The position numbers were made by a program, and so were the translations under genes. Shown piece after piece: positions 1 to 8,313 of a stretch of DNA of 64,000 nt; the first letter of the stretch is position 1; the number at the start of each line of letters is the position of its first letter. The notes under the pieces are model-generated. The model was not told where the DNA came from and made no database searches. It saw only the letters and a program-made list of their open reading frames with translations. Source of the stretch: Luteimonas viscosa (GTDB lineage: Bacteria; Pseudomonadota; Gammaproteobacteria; Xanthomonadales; Xanthomonadaceae); the NCBI RefSeq assembly GCF_008244685.1, contig NZ_VTFT01000001.1, forward strand, positions 847,248 through 911,247, given 5' to 3'.

Positions 1-1
1 C

Positions 2-967
2 CTGTCCGCCTGGCACCACCTGCCGCGGCTGAAGAACCCGTCGAGTTTCCTGCCGTGGCTGCGCCAGATCACCCGCAACCTGGCCCACGACCACCTGCGC
101 GGCCGGCGCAACCGCATGCTCGACGGCGAGGTCGCGGAGCTGGCCATCCAGCACGCCGCCGACCCCGACGGCTGCCCGCTGCAGCAGGCGCTCGATGCCG
201 AGCGCGATGCCGTCGCCGCCGACCTGATCTCAGAGCTGCCCGAGGAAAGTCGCGAGGCCCTGCTGCTGTACTACCGCGAAGGCCAGAGTTCGAAGCAGGT
301 GGCGATGCTGCTGGGACTGTCCGATGCGGCGGTGCGCAAGCGCCTCTCGCGCGCACGCCAGAGCGTGCGCGAGGACCTGCTCACGCGCTTCAGCGACTTC
401 GCCCGCAGCAGCGCGCCTTCGGCCGCGTTCGCGGTCGGCGTCACCGCGGCGCTGGGCTTCAGCAAGCCGGCCGCCGCGGCCGGGCTGGGCATCGCCACCA
501 AGTCGATCGCCGGCAGCCTGTTCGCGCGGTTCGCCCTGGGCTTCGCCGGTGCGGCGTCCGGTGGCCTGCTCGGTGGGCTGGTCGCGGCCTGGTTCGCACG
601 CGGCGTCATCCTCGACTACGCCGACACCGCCGCCGAGCGCGACATGCTGCTGCGCTTCTCGCGCCGCTACATCGTGCTGTCGCTGGCGATGATCGCGGCG
701 ATCATCGGCACCCACCTGGTGTTCGGCGACGAGCGCCACACCTTCGTCGCCATCGCCGTCGCGCTGCTGGCGATGAACTGGCAACTGCTGGTGATGCTGC
801 CGCGGCGGATGAATCCGTTGCTGGCGCGCGACGCGCGGCGCGATCCGGTGGGTGCGAGGCAGCGGCTGCTGGCCTATCGGCTGACCTGGGGCCGCGGCGG
901 GGTGATGATCAGCAACGTGATCGTGATCGGCTCGCTGATCATCGCCCACTTCCATTTCGGCGGCTGA
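2..967 (+). CDS. Sigma-70 family (ECF-like) RNA polymerase sigma factor with C-terminal membrane domain, 5' truncated
   Basis: The window starts inside this gene; the frame is open from base 2 with no start codon. The visible N-terminal part fits sigma region 2 (WLRQITRNLAHDHLR, with basic residues after it). Residues around 85-115 form a region 4 helix-turn-helix (EGQSSKQVAMLLGLSDAAVR). Beyond it lies an extra domain of about 180 residues with roughly four hydrophobic segments (near AASGGLLGGLVAAWFA, RYIVLSLAMIAAIIGTHLVF, FVAIAVALLAMNW and MISNVIVIGSLIIAHF). Sigma function is clear from the two regions. The membrane tail suggests that the factor is held at, or senses, the inner membrane; that is inference. 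No anti-sigma gene is visible downstream, and any partner would lie upstream, outside the window. Confidence 0.85.
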   Translation: MSAWHHLPRLKNPSSFLPWLRQITRNLAHDHLRGRRNRMLDGEVAELAIQHAADPDGCPLQQALDAERDAVAADLISELPEESREALLLYYREGQSSKQVAMLLGLSDAAVRKRLSRARQSVREDLLTRFSDFARSSAPSAAFAVGVTAALGFSKPAAAAGLGIATKSIAGSLFARFALGFAGAASGGLLGGLVAAWFARGVILDYADTAAERDMLLRFSRRYIVLSLAMIAAIIGTHLVFGDERHTFVAIAVALLAMNWQLLVMLPRRMNPLLARDARRDPVGARQRLLAYRLTWGRGGVMISNVIVIGSLIIAHFHFGG

Positions 968-1157
968 AGCAGACCACGATACCGCTGGAGCAATCCGATC
1001 CTGATCCGCACGCCCTCGCGTGCCGCGCGGAGTGGAATGGCCAGAAGAAAAATGGCGTCTTTCCAACTCCGGAGATCTGGGAGGTTGCGAAGTCGGAGGG
1101 GGCTGTGGAGCGATCGCGTCGCTTCGCCCCATAGCGCGGCGACCTGACGCACCCCGT

Positions 1158-1252
1158 TCTGGCTGGCAGGCCTTTGCGGCGAATGTCCCCCGGCATCCGC
1201 CTGCGGGCGGATGCCTCCTCCTTGATTTCGCCGCAAAGGCCTGCCAGCCAGA
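1158..1252 (-). other. Conserved-loop hairpin 1a of the composite element
   Basis: A perfect 26-bp outer stem (1158-1183 with 1227-1252) encloses a perfect 10-bp inner stem (GGCATCCGCC with GGCGGATGCC). On the minus strand the two stems are separated by an asymmetric internal loop, AUCAAGGAGGA on the 5' side and GGGGGACA on the 3' side. These loop sequences are identical in all four copies in the window, although the stems differ. The strand given is the one on which all copies form only Watson-Crick or G-U pairs. Confidence 0.8.
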
Positions 1253-1338
1253 GCGGGGCTCGGCTTGCGGACGCTGGGCCAGTCACGAAGTTCCTGGAAG
1301 GGTGCCCGCCCTGACGCGCCAACCCTCCCGCCACGTCT

Positions 1339-1428
1339 GGTGCGGACGCCCCTGGGTACGAAATCAAGGAGGAGGCGACGGGCGCAGCCCGTTGCCGGGG
1401 GACATTCGTGCCCAGGGGCGTCCGTACC
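1339..1428 (+). other. Conserved-loop hairpin 1b of the composite element
   Basis: The outer stem pairs 1339-1362 with 1405-1428 and contains two G-U pairs on this strand. The inner stem is GGCGACGGGC with GCCCGTTGCC, closing on a GCA loop and containing one G-U pair. The internal loop is again AUCAAGGAGGA opposite GGGGGACA. The outer stem differs in sequence from hairpin 1a but matches hairpin 2a near 44.7 kb with compensatory changes (ACGCCCCTGGG paired here against CTGCCCTTGGG there). Confidence 0.8.
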
Positions 1429-1491
1429 CGTCGCCTCGGTCAACGTTCGGACGCTGAGCTTTGCTTTTCTACGCCATGGCAGAAGATCCAA

Positions 1492-1523
1492 GAAAAAGGC
1501 CCGCGTCCTGCGACGCGGGCCTT
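1492..1523 (-). terminator. Rho-independent terminator of the EF-hand gene
   Basis: The hairpin GGCCCGCGTC-CTGC-GACGCGGGCC (1498-1521) has a 10-bp perfect stem. Read on the minus strand it is followed directly by a run of T (AAAAA at 1493-1497 on the plus strand). It begins 16 bp beyond the stop codon of the EF-hand gene. Confidence 0.8.
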
Positions 1524-1539
1524 CGTACCTCCGGCAGGG

Positions 1540-2202
1540 TCAGCGGCGCTGCGGCGGCTGCAGTTCCGCGCGGCTCAGGAAGCCGTCGCGGTTGTCGTCC
1601 ATCCACGCGAAGCGCTTGGCCAGTCGCGGCATCTTCTCGTCGACCTCGACGCGGCTGAGCTTGCCGTCGCCGTTGAGGTCGGCCGTGGTGAAGCGTTCAT
1701 CGAAGCGCTTGCGCATCTCGGCCTGGCGCAGCGGGCGCTGCGTCTCGTGCCAGGCGCGAAGTTCGTTGCGGACGATGTAACCGTCGCTGTTGGCGTCGAT
1801 CGCGTCGAAGTGCTCGCCCAGCCGATCGGGGCGTCCATCGCGACCAGCCCTGGCGGCCGCCACCTCTTCGCGGCTGAGGCGCCCGTCGCCATCGGCGTCG
1901 AGGCGTTCGGCGCCGTGGTGGCCGCCGTGGCTGCGCGAGCCCATGCCGCCGTGGCCATGGTGCCTGCGCTGCGGGCGCTCGCTGGCGTCGAGCCGGCCGT
2001 CGGAGTTCGCATCGAGCGTGTCGAACTTCGCCGCCAGGCGCGGGTACTTCGACGCTTCCGCGCGATCGACCACGCCGTCGCCGTTGGTGTCGAGCGCGGG
2101 CTTGTCCGCACGCTGCGGGGACGCGGCCGGCTCGGCCGCCATGGCACCCGCGGACATGGCCAGGGCCAGCGCGAGCGCGGTGAACAGGGTCTTGTGCTTC
2201 AT
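1540..2202 (-). CDS. Secreted EF-hand calcium-binding protein
   Basis: 220 residues. The start is placed at MKHKTLF because it opens a clean signal peptide (hydrophobic stretch LFTALALALAMSAGAMAAE), with GAGGACC upstream; an upstream ATG would add nine residues before it. The mature part carries six recognisable EF-hand loops: DTNGDGVVDRAE, DANSDGRLDASE, DADGDGRLSREE, DANSDGYIVRNE, DLNGDGKLSRVE and DDNRDGFLSRAE. The first positions, the central Gly and the closing Glu are kept in most. A His-rich linker lies between loops 2 and 3. It is probably a periplasmic or secreted calcium-binding protein of the type common in Xanthomonadaceae; its partner is unknown. A strong terminator follows. Confidence 0.85.
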   Translation of the reverse strand: MKHKTLFTALALALAMSAGAMAAEPAASPQRADKPALDTNGDGVVDRAEASKYPRLAAKFDTLDANSDGRLDASERPQRRHHGHGGMGSRSHGGHHGAERLDADGDGRLSREEVAAARAGRDGRPDRLGEHFDAIDANSDGYIVRNELRAWHETQRPLRQAEMRKRFDERFTTADLNGDGKLSRVEVDEKMPRLAKRFAWMDDNRDGFLSRAELQPPQRR

Positions 2203-2368
2203 TGACAGGTCCTCACCTTGCGGCTCCATTGCCGCCGTGCCCCGTCAACGCGCCGCCCGCCCCTGCCGTTGACGCCGCGCCCGGCGGGTTCAGCTCGCGG
2301 ACACCTGCCGGTCGCACCGCCCGCTACCGGCCGCAGTATGCTGGGGTCCACTGGAGTATCGAGACGGC

Positions 2369-3100
2369 ATGGGCGAGAACGACAACCTGCGGCTGTTCCA
2401 CACCGGCACGCACGCCTGCGGCTACTGGCCCGAGCGCACGGCCCGCGACCTCGTGTTCGATCCGCACGATGCGCGCCTGCCCGCGTTCTACCCGCAGGCG
2501 CTGCAATGGGGTTTCCGCCGCTCCGGCGACATCGTCTACCGCCCGCATTGCCCGCACTGCCGCGCCTGCGTCGCGGTGCGGATCCCGGTGGACGGGTTCG
2601 TGCCCAACCGCAGCCAGCGGCGCTGCCTGGTCCGCAACGCCTCGGTCGACGTCCGCGTCCTGCCGGCGGGACGCGACGACGAGCGCCTCGCGCTGTATCG
2701 ACGCTACCTCGGCTCGCGCCATCCCGGCGGGGGCATGGACACCCACGGCGCGCACGAGTTCGACCAGTTCCTCGTCGGCAGCTGGGCGAACAGCCGGTTC
2801 CTGGAGCTGCGCGAGGCCGGCCGCCTGCTCGCGGTCGCGGTGACCGACCTCGACGCGCTCGCGATGTCCGCCGTCTACAGCTTCTACGATCCGGACGAGG
2901 TGTCACGCGGGCTCGGTACGCTGGCGATCCTGAAGCAGCTCGAGTGGGCGGCGCGCGAGCGCCGCCGCCATCTCTACCTGGGCTACTGGATCAGCGGACA
3001 CGACAAGATGGACTACAAGCGCAACTTCCGTCCGCTTGAAGGCTTCGACGGCCGCCGCTGGCGCCCGTTCGACGCGATCGATGCGACCGAAGACCCATGA
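2369..3100 (+). CDS. bpt: Aspartate/glutamate leucyltransferase (bacterial protein transferase)
   Basis: 243 residues, the usual size of Bpt. The enzyme transfers leucine from Leu-tRNA to N-terminal Asp or Glu of proteins, marking them for ClpS/ClpAP degradation (N-degron pathway); it is cytoplasmic. The N-terminal Cys-rich part ([25 protein letters not shown]) and the C-terminal acyltransferase-like part ([21 protein letters not shown]) are characteristic of the ATE/Bpt family. The stop codon overlaps the next start by 4 bp (ATGA), so translation is probably coupled to the downstream lipoprotein gene. Confidence 0.93.
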   Translation: MGENDNLRLFHTGTHACGYWPERTARDLVFDPHDARLPAFYPQALQWGFRRSGDIVYRPHCPHCRACVAVRIPVDGFVPNRSQRRCLVRNASVDVRVLPAGRDDERLALYRRYLGSRHPGGGMDTHGAHEFDQFLVGSWANSRFLELREAGRLLAVAVTDLDALAMSAVYSFYDPDEVSRGLGTLAILKQLEWAARERRRHLYLGYWISGHDKMDYKRNFRPLEGFDGRRWRPFDAIDATEDP

Positions 3101-4329
3101 CGTCCCGTTCGCGGCTGGTCGCCCTCATCGTCGTCCTCGCCCTGGCGCTGGCCGGGTGCGTGCGCGTCAACGTCCACGGCGACCCGTCCACTCCGGATGC
3201 CCCGATGCCCGAAACCGCCCCGCTCCGCGTCGCCACCTACAACGTGTCGCTGTACGACGAGGACACCGGCGGACTGATCCGGCGGCTGGAGCTGGGCAAT
3301 GCGCAGGCGCGCAGGATCGCCGCGGTGCTGCAGACGCTGCGGCCCGATATCGTGCTGCTCAACGAGTTCGACTACGACGAGGCCGGCCGCGCCGCCGACC
3401 TGTTCCAGCAGCGTTACCTCGAGCAGCCGCAGGCCGGCGGCGGCGAGCCGCTGCGCTATCCCTACCGCTACCTGGCCCCTGTCAACACCGGTGTCCCGAG
3501 CGGGCTGGACCTCGACGACAGCGGCAGCGTCGGCGGCGACGGCCGCGAGCGCGGCAACGATGCCTGGGGCTACGGCCTGCATCCGGGCCAGTACGGCATG
3601 CTGCTGCTGTCGAAACACCCGATCGACGCGGCACGCGCGCGCACGTTCCGGCTGCTGAAGTGGAGCGCGATGCCGGGCGCACGCCGCCCGGTCGATCCCG
3701 CGACCGGCGCGCCGTTCCATCGCGACGAGGTCTGGCGGCAGCTGCGGCTGTCGTCGAAGTCGCACTGGGACGTGCCGGTGGACACGCCGCTGGGCGTGCT
3801 GCACGTGCTGGCCTCGCACCCCACGCCGCCGACCTTCGACGGCCCCGAGAACCGCAACGGCCTGCGCAACCACGACGAGATCCGGCTGTGGCGCGAGTAC
3901 ATCTCTCCCGACGCGAAGCCCTGGCTGTGCGACGACGCCGGCACCTGCGGCGGGCTGCCCGGGGATGCGCGCTTCGTGATCCTGGGCGACCTCAACAACG
4001 ATCCCACCGACGGCGCCGGCGAGCACGAGGCCATCGTCGAACTGCTCGAACACCCGCGCGTGCTGCGTCACGCCACGCCACGCAGCGAAGGGGCCGTGCT
4101 CGCGGCGGCCGCGGATGGGGGCGAGAACGGCGCGCATCGCGGCGCGCACGCACACGACACCGGCCGCTTCGGCCCCCGGGTAGGCAACCTGCGGCTGGAC
4201 TACGTGCTGCCCTCGACCGGATTCACGGTCGCGGACTCTGGCGTGTTCTGGCCGCGGCCGGGCGATCCGGCCGCCGAGCTCGCGGCGGCGAGCGACCATC
4301 ATCTGGTGTGGATCGACCTGCAGCGCTGA
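3097..4329 (+). CDS. Endonuclease/exonuclease/phosphatase family lipoprotein
   Basis: 410 residues. The N-terminus is a lipoprotein signal ([14 protein letters not shown], Cys at about 22). The body has the metal-dependent EEP fold signature: [52 protein letters not shown] and a final [10 protein letters not shown]. The Asn, Glu, Asp-x-Asn and Asp-His active-site positions are all present. It is probably an exported phosphoesterase or nuclease; the substrate cannot be read from sequence. It overlaps bpt by 4 bp, but no functional link with N-degron labelling is evident. Confidence 0.85.
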   Translation: MTSRSRLVALIVVLALALAGCVRVNVHGDPSTPDAPMPETAPLRVATYNVSLYDEDTGGLIRRLELGNAQARRIAAVLQTLRPDIVLLNEFDYDEAGRAADLFQQRYLEQPQAGGGEPLRYPYRYLAPVNTGVPSGLDLDDSGSVGGDGRERGNDAWGYGLHPGQYGMLLLSKHPIDAARARTFRLLKWSAMPGARRPVDPATGAPFHRDEVWRQLRLSSKSHWDVPVDTPLGVLHVLASHPTPPTFDGPENRNGLRNHDEIRLWREYISPDAKPWLCDDAGTCGGLPGDARFVILGDLNNDPTDGAGEHEAIVELLEHPRVLRHATPRSEGAVLAAAADGGENGAHRGAHAHDTGRFGPRVGNLRLDYVLPSTGFTVADSGVFWPRPGDPAAELAAASDHHLVWIDLQR

Positions 4330-4332
4330 GCA

Positions 4333-4707
4333 TCAGTCCTCGCGCGACGGCGCCTGCGGTGCCGCGATCGACTCCCCGGACAGTTCCGCGGCAGGTGCAG
4401 CGGACGGCGTGACCGTCGCCGCGGGGCTGGCCGCCGGCTGCCGCCGGAAACCGAAGCTGCCATCCTGCTGGCTCGATACGATCATCCGCACCATGCTCGA
4501 CGGCACCATCAGTTCGAGGGTCACGTCCTGACCCGCGGACGTCTTCCCGAACAGGGTCATCTCGGTGAAGCCGCCGGCGGTGTCGATCTCGCTGCAGGCC
4601 AGGTGCGTGCCGGCTTCCCCGTCCTGCAGGTAGGGCTTGATGGCGTCGCCCAGCACCTCGAGCGCCTGCGGGTAGAAGAACACGATGTAGCCGCCGCTTC
4701 CTTTCAT
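4333..4707 (-). CDS. Hypothetical protein
   Basis: 124 residues, not recognised. The N-terminal 75 residues look folded (MKGSGGYIVFFYPQALEVLG, then a conserved-looking stretch with CSEIDTAGGFTEMTLFG). The C-terminal third is Ala/Pro-rich and probably disordered. GGAGAA lies 7 bp before the start. There is no signal peptide and no membrane segment. The gene is convergent with the EEP lipoprotein gene, with only 3 bp between the stops. A longer frame on the same strand (to 4711) has the skewed composition of a shadow and was not used. Confidence 0.6.
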   Translation of the reverse strand: MKGSGGYIVFFYPQALEVLGDAIKPYLQDGEAGTHLACSEIDTAGGFTEMTLFGKTSAGQDVTLELMVPSSMVRMIVSSQQDGSFGFRRQPAASPAATVTPSAAPAAELSGESIAAPQAPSRED

Positions 4708-4837
4708 TCACTTCTCCGGTTTCGCGGCGACCGCACTGCGGTGGCCGAAGACATTGCGCGCGTCCCCCTCTCCGGGCGACGCCGCGGGTCGGGCTGAACG
4801 CCGGGATGCCGGCCGCGGCAAGGCGGCAGGCGCAAGG

Positions 4838-6037
4838 CTATTGCAGCTCGATGGTAATGGCCGCCGTCGCATCGCGCGCGACGGCGCGAGCGGCTTCGAG
4901 CGAGTCGGCCCTGGCCAGGGTCACGCCGACACGGCGCTGGCCCTCGACCCGCGGCTTGCCGAACAGGCGCAGCGCGGTATCGGGCGCCTGCAGCGCGGCC
5001 CCGAGGTTGCCGAACACCGGCACGCCGCTGCCCTGCGCGAGCATCGCGCTGGATGCGGAAGGGCCGCGCTGCGGGATCCAGCCGTCGGCGTCCGCGCCCA
5101 CCGGCAGCCCGAGGATCGCGCGCGCATGCAGCGCGAATTCGCTCAGCTCCTGCGACACCAGGGTGACCAGACCGGTATCGTGCGGCCGCGGCGAGACCTC
5201 GCTGAACCAGACCTCGTCGCCCTTCACGAAAAGCTCCACGCCGAACAGGCCCCAGCCGCCGAGGTCGTCGGTGATCGCCTTCGCGACCCGTTTCGAACGC
5301 TCCAGCGCGCGCGGCGACATCGGCTGCGGCTGCCAGCTCTCGCGATAGTCGCCATCGCGCTGCAGGTGTCCGATCGGCGCGCAGAACGCGGTGCCGCCGA
5401 CGTGGCGCACGGTGAGCAGGGTGATCTCGTAGTCGAAGTCGACGAAGCCCTCGACGATGCAGCGCCCGGCCCCGGCGCGTCCGCCGGTCTGCGCGTACTC
5501 CCAGGCGGCCGCGACATCGGCCTCGCCGCGCACCGTGCTCTGGCCCTTGCCGGACGACGACATCACCGGCTTGACCACGCACGGCAGGCCGACCGCCGCG
5601 ACGGCGTCGCGGTACTCGGCCTCGGTGTCGACGAAGCGGTAGGGAGAGGTCGGCAGGCCCAGTATTTCCGCGGCGAGCCGGCGGATGCCTTCGCGGTCCA
5701 TCGTCAGCCGCGCGGCGCGCGCGGTCGGCACCACGCGCTGGCCGTGGTCGCGTTCCAGTGCCACCAGGGTGTCGGTGTGGATGGCCTCGATCTCGGGCAC
5801 CACCAGATGCGGCCTTTCCCGCCGGATCAATGCGCCCAGCGCCGCCGGGTCGAGCATGTCCAGGACATGGCTGCGGTGCGCCACCTGCATCGCCGGCGCA
5901 TCGGCGTAGCGGTCGGCGGCGATCACCTCGACCCCGAGCCGCTGCAGCTCGATCGCGACCTCCTTGCCCAGCTCGCCCGATCCCAGCAGCAGGACGCGGG
6001 TGGCCGTGGGGGACAGCGGGGTGCCGAGCGTGGTCAT
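4838..6037 (-). CDS. purT: Formate-dependent phosphoribosylglycinamide formyltransferase (GAR transformylase 2)
   Basis: 399 residues, full length for PurT. It makes formyl-GAR from GAR, formate and ATP in purine synthesis. The ATP-grasp fold is complete: an N-terminal dinucleotide-like loop ([20 protein letters not shown]), substrate contacts ([17 protein letters not shown]), the ATP-binding stretch with [15 protein letters not shown], and the metal-binding region ([32 protein letters not shown]). It stands alone, divergent from the SPFH operon. Confidence 0.95.
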   Translation of the reverse strand: MTTLGTPLSPTATRVLLLGSGELGKEVAIELQRLGVEVIAADRYADAPAMQVAHRSHVLDMLDPAALGALIRRERPHLVVPEIEAIHTDTLVALERDHGQRVVPTARAARLTMDREGIRRLAAEILGLPTSPYRFVDTEAEYRDAVAAVGLPCVVKPVMSSSGKGQSTVRGEADVAAAWEYAQTGGRAGAGRCIVEGFVDFDYEITLLTVRHVGGTAFCAPIGHLQRDGDYRESWQPQPMSPRALERSKRVAKAITDDLGGWGLFGVELFVKGDEVWFSEVSPRPHDTGLVTLVSQELSEFALHARAILGLPVGADADGWIPQRGPSASSAMLAQGSGVPVFGNLGAALQAPDTALRLFGKPRVEGQRRVGVTLARADSLEAARAVARDATAAITIELQ

Positions 6038-6102
6038 GGGCGGGTCCGGGCGATGGGGCGCCCATTCTATCGGCGGGTCATCGACGAACGCTCTTGCAAT
6101 CT

Positions 6103-6119
6103 GATATCAAATTGATATC
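6103..6119. promoter_or_regulatory. Palindromic operator-like site upstream of the SPFH operon
   Basis: GATATCAA-A-TTGATATC is a perfect 8-bp inverted repeat around one base. It lies in an AT-rich island 36 bp before the SPFH start codon and in the gap shared with divergent purT. In such a GC-rich genome this is a clear candidate operator. The ribbon-helix-helix protein encoded by the third gene of the operon is the obvious candidate ligand, by inference. Confidence 0.5.
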
Positions 6120-6154
6120 TTTCTCTCGTCCGATGGGGGACGAGGAGACAGGCC

Positions 6155-7018
6155 ATGAAAGAAAACCCGATCCGTTCGCTGCCCGGCATCCCGATGCTGC
6201 TGGCCCTGCTGGCGATCATGCTGGCCGCCGGCTGGTTCTTCGTCGCAGCGCTCGAGCCCAGGGCAGGGGGACAGATGGCGCTGTCGGTGCTGGCCGCGCT
6301 GCTGGCGCTGCTCTGCCTGTGCGGCCTGTACATGGTCGAACCCAACCAGGCCGCCGTGCTCAGCCTGTTCGGCAAGTACGTGGGCACGGCCAAGGAGAAC
6401 GGCCTGCGCTGGAACAATCCCTTCTACACCAAGAAGAAGGTGTCGCTGCGGGTGCGCAACTTCGAGAGCGGCAGGCTCAAGGTCAACGAACTGGACGGCT
6501 CGCCGATCGAGATCGCGGCGGTGATCGTGTGGCGGGTGGTGGACTCCGCCGAGGCGGTGTTCAACGTCGACGACTACGAGAGCTTCGTCCACATCCAGTC
6601 CGAGGCGGCGTTGCGGGCGATGGCCACCAGCTATCCCTACGACCAGCACGAGGATGGCCAGATCTCGCTGCGCAGCCATCCGGTGGAGATCTCCGACCGG
6701 CTGAAGGAGCAACTGGACGAGCGCCTGACCGCGGCCGGCGTCGACGTGGTCGATGCCCGCATCAGCCACCTCGCCTACGCGCCCGAGATCGCCCACGCCA
6801 TGCTGCAACGGCAGCAGGCCAACGCGGTGATCGCCGCGCGCACGCGGATCGTCGCCGGTGCCGTCGGCATGGTCGAGATGGCGCTGGCCGAACTGCAGAA
6901 GAACGGCGTGGTGCAGCTCGACGAGGAACGCAAGGCGGCGATGGTCAGCAACCTGCTGGTGGTGCTGTGCGGCGACCGCAGCACACAGCCGATCGTCAAC
7001 GCCGGCACGCTGTACTGA
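6155..7018 (+). CDS. SPFH (stomatin/prohibitin) domain membrane protein
   Basis: 287 residues. Two hydrophobic segments (about residues 9-30 and 36-55) are followed by an SPFH/band-7 domain: [56 protein letters not shown], then a long helical stretch with [19 protein letters not shown] and [13 protein letters not shown]. Proteins of this family form membrane-associated rings or microdomains. It is the first gene of a tight plus-strand run with a three-segment membrane protein and an Arc-like protein. Start chosen at MKENPIRS with an upstream GAGGAGA. Confidence 0.88.
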   Translation: MKENPIRSLPGIPMLLALLAIMLAAGWFFVAALEPRAGGQMALSVLAALLALLCLCGLYMVEPNQAAVLSLFGKYVGTAKENGLRWNNPFYTKKKVSLRVRNFESGRLKVNELDGSPIEIAAVIVWRVVDSAEAVFNVDDYESFVHIQSEAALRAMATSYPYDQHEDGQISLRSHPVEISDRLKEQLDERLTAAGVDVVDARISHLAYAPEIAHAMLQRQQANAVIAARTRIVAGAVGMVEMALAELQKNGVVQLDEERKAAMVSNLLVVLCGDRSTQPIVNAGTLY

Positions 7019-7032
7019 CGGACGCGGCCGGC

Positions 7033-7377
7033 ATGCAACCGCACCACCTCGCCGCCCTGGTGTTCGCGCTGATGGCGATCCCGGCCTTCGTCGCCGCCGG
7101 CTGGCTGCGTGACGGCCGTCTGCCGGTCGCCGGCGGCGCGCGCGGCATGACCGAGGGCCGCCGCCGCGCACTCGACGACCGGCTGTCCCGGCTGATGCGG
7201 ATGCTCGCCCTGGCGATGCTGGCGATGGCCGGCGGGATGGCGCTGTGGGGCATGGACCAGCGCCGCATCCTCGTGCTTGCCGTGGTGCTGGTGCTCGTGG
7301 TCAACGGGCTCGCGCTGGCGATGCTGCTCGCGGTGGTCCGCGCGCGTCGCGGCACCGGGCCGGGGATGGACCGCTGA
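7033..7377 (+). CDS. Small three-segment membrane protein
   Basis: 114 residues, family not recognised. It has three predicted membrane segments ([34 protein letters not shown] and [20 protein letters not shown]) with a basic loop between the first two. It starts 15 bp after the SPFH gene, and its stop overlaps the next start (TGATG). Its place between an SPFH protein and a ribbon-helix-helix protein suggests that it works with the SPFH assembly. Confidence 0.65.
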   Translation: MQPHHLAALVFALMAIPAFVAAGWLRDGRLPVAGGARGMTEGRRRALDDRLSRLMRMLALAMLAMAGGMALWGMDQRRILVLAVVLVLVVNGLALAMLLAVVRARRGTGPGMDR

Positions 7378-7565
7378 TGGCGGAGAAGAAGGCCTATCCG
7401 CTGCGCATCGGCGCCGACGTGCTGGCGGCGGCGCAGAAGTGGGCGGACGACGACCTTCGCAGCCTCAACGCGCAGATCGAATACGTGCTGCGCGATGCGC
7501 TGCGCAAGGCGGGGCGGCTGCCGAAACAGGCGCCTTCCCCCGGCGACGGCGACGAAAGTCCATGA
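7377..7565 (+). CDS. Arc-family ribbon-helix-helix DNA-binding protein
   Basis: 62 residues. A short beta strand ([12 protein letters not shown]) followed by two helices ([20 protein letters not shown] and [10 protein letters not shown]) matches the Arc/MetJ ribbon-helix-helix layout, with the typical [11 protein letters not shown] stretch. The start overlaps the preceding stop by one base. It probably autoregulates this operon through the palindrome at 6103-6119; that is inference. Confidence 0.75.
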   Translation: MAEKKAYPLRIGADVLAAAQKWADDDLRSLNAQIEYVLRDALRKAGRLPKQAPSPGDGDESP

Positions 7566-7638
7566 ACCGCCTCGCGGCGCCCGCCCGGGAAGCCGCGGGC
7601 CGAACCATCGCCCTCCCATGCACGCAAGGAGTCTTACG

Positions 7639-7809
7639 ATGAGCAAGCGCTGGCAACACAAGGTGGTCGAGGTCAAGGCACAGTTCCTGAGCCTCAGGCC
7701 CCAGCATGTCGAAGAGAAGCTCGTCCAGCTCGGGCTGCAGGGCTGGGAGCTCGTCTCGGTCGTCAGTCAGGGGCTGGCGGTCTGGCTTTACCTCAAGAAG
7801 GAGCAGTGA
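7639..7809 (+). CDS. DUF4177-like small protein
   Basis: 56 residues. The pattern WQHKVVEVK...EEKLVQLGLQGWELVSVV...LYLKKEQ is that of the small DUF4177 domain (beta-alpha-beta-beta), whose function is not known. AAGGAG lies 9 bp before the start. It is followed one base later by the next gene, so the two are probably translated together. Confidence 0.75.
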   Translation: MSKRWQHKVVEVKAQFLSLRPQHVEEKLVQLGLQGWELVSVVSQGLAVWLYLKKEQ

Positions 7810-7810
7810 C

Positions 7811-8206
7811 ATGCGCCGCCTGCTACGCATCGGGCTCGTGCTGTGTCTGGCCGTGCTCGGCTCGGCACCGGTCTTCGCACAGCAGGACGACGCTGCCACC
7901 GCCACCGCGACCGCCGTGCTGGACCGGTTGGATGCCGGCGACTTCGAAGGCGCGACCAGCGGCTTCAACGCGCAGATGAAGGCGGCGCTCGGCCCCGACA
8001 GGCTGCAGGGCGTGCAGCAGAAGATGGAGGCAGCGGGACCCGTGCTGTCGCGCGAGGCGCCGCGGATCTCGCAGCGCGACGGCTACACCGTGGTGGTGGT
8101 CCGGATCCGGCGCGAACTCGCCGCGCTCGATGCCACCGTGGCGATCGACCACGAGGGCAAGATCGCCGGACTGCACTTCGTACCCGCCTCCGGCGGCCCG
8201 CAGTAG
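7811..8206 (+). CDS. Exported DUF3887-like protein
   Basis: 131 residues with a signal peptide (MRRLLRIGLVLCLAVLGSAPVFAQ). The mature part alternates helix and strand (VLDRLDAGDFEGATSGFNA, LQGVQQKMEAAGPVL, GYTVVVVRIRRELAALDATV, IDHEGKIAGLHF). This resembles the DUF3887 fold, which occurs in proteins that measure depletion of, or bind, small ligands. Role unknown; likely periplasmic. Confidence 0.6.
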   Translation: MRRLLRIGLVLCLAVLGSAPVFAQQDDAATATATAVLDRLDAGDFEGATSGFNAQMKAALGPDRLQGVQQKMEAAGPVLSREAPRISQRDGYTVVVVRIRRELAALDATVAIDHEGKIAGLHFVPASGGPQ

Positions 8207-8313
8207 CGCCAGGGGAGTATCGCGATGGCATCGTCGACGCCCGTGCGCCGCATTCGGCCAGTTGCCACGTCCGCCGCGCCAGGTCGCGTCGCGTCCTGCC
8301 AGGGGATCGCCCC

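Larger units (their letters stand above)
1062..1467. repeat. Composite paired-hairpin element, locus 1
   Basis: This fills the 572-bp gap between the 3' ends of the sigma factor gene and the EF-hand gene. It holds two divergent hairpins (1158-1252 and 1339-1428) separated by 86 bp. A second copy lies at about 44650-45062 in the opposite orientation. Shared blocks outside the hairpins include CCAACTCCGG at the outer edge, GCGACCTGACG before the first hairpin, GGCTCGGCTTGCGGACGC just inside it, and GCGCCAAC before the second. The outer boundaries are estimated from where similarity between the loci fades. No protein gene is credible here; the open frames are shadows of the palindromes. Confidence 0.8.

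Noticed and set aside
55..1134. A 359-residue Arg-rich plus-strand frame over the start of the window
   Set aside because: It overlaps the sigma factor in another frame and continues into the palindromic element. Only the sigma frame has domain signatures.
1158..1428. Hairpins of the composite element as ordinary bidirectional terminators only
   Set aside because: No T-run follows any stem, and the EF-hand gene already has a strong terminator. An invariant internal loop is not needed for termination. A role at transcript ends is still possible.
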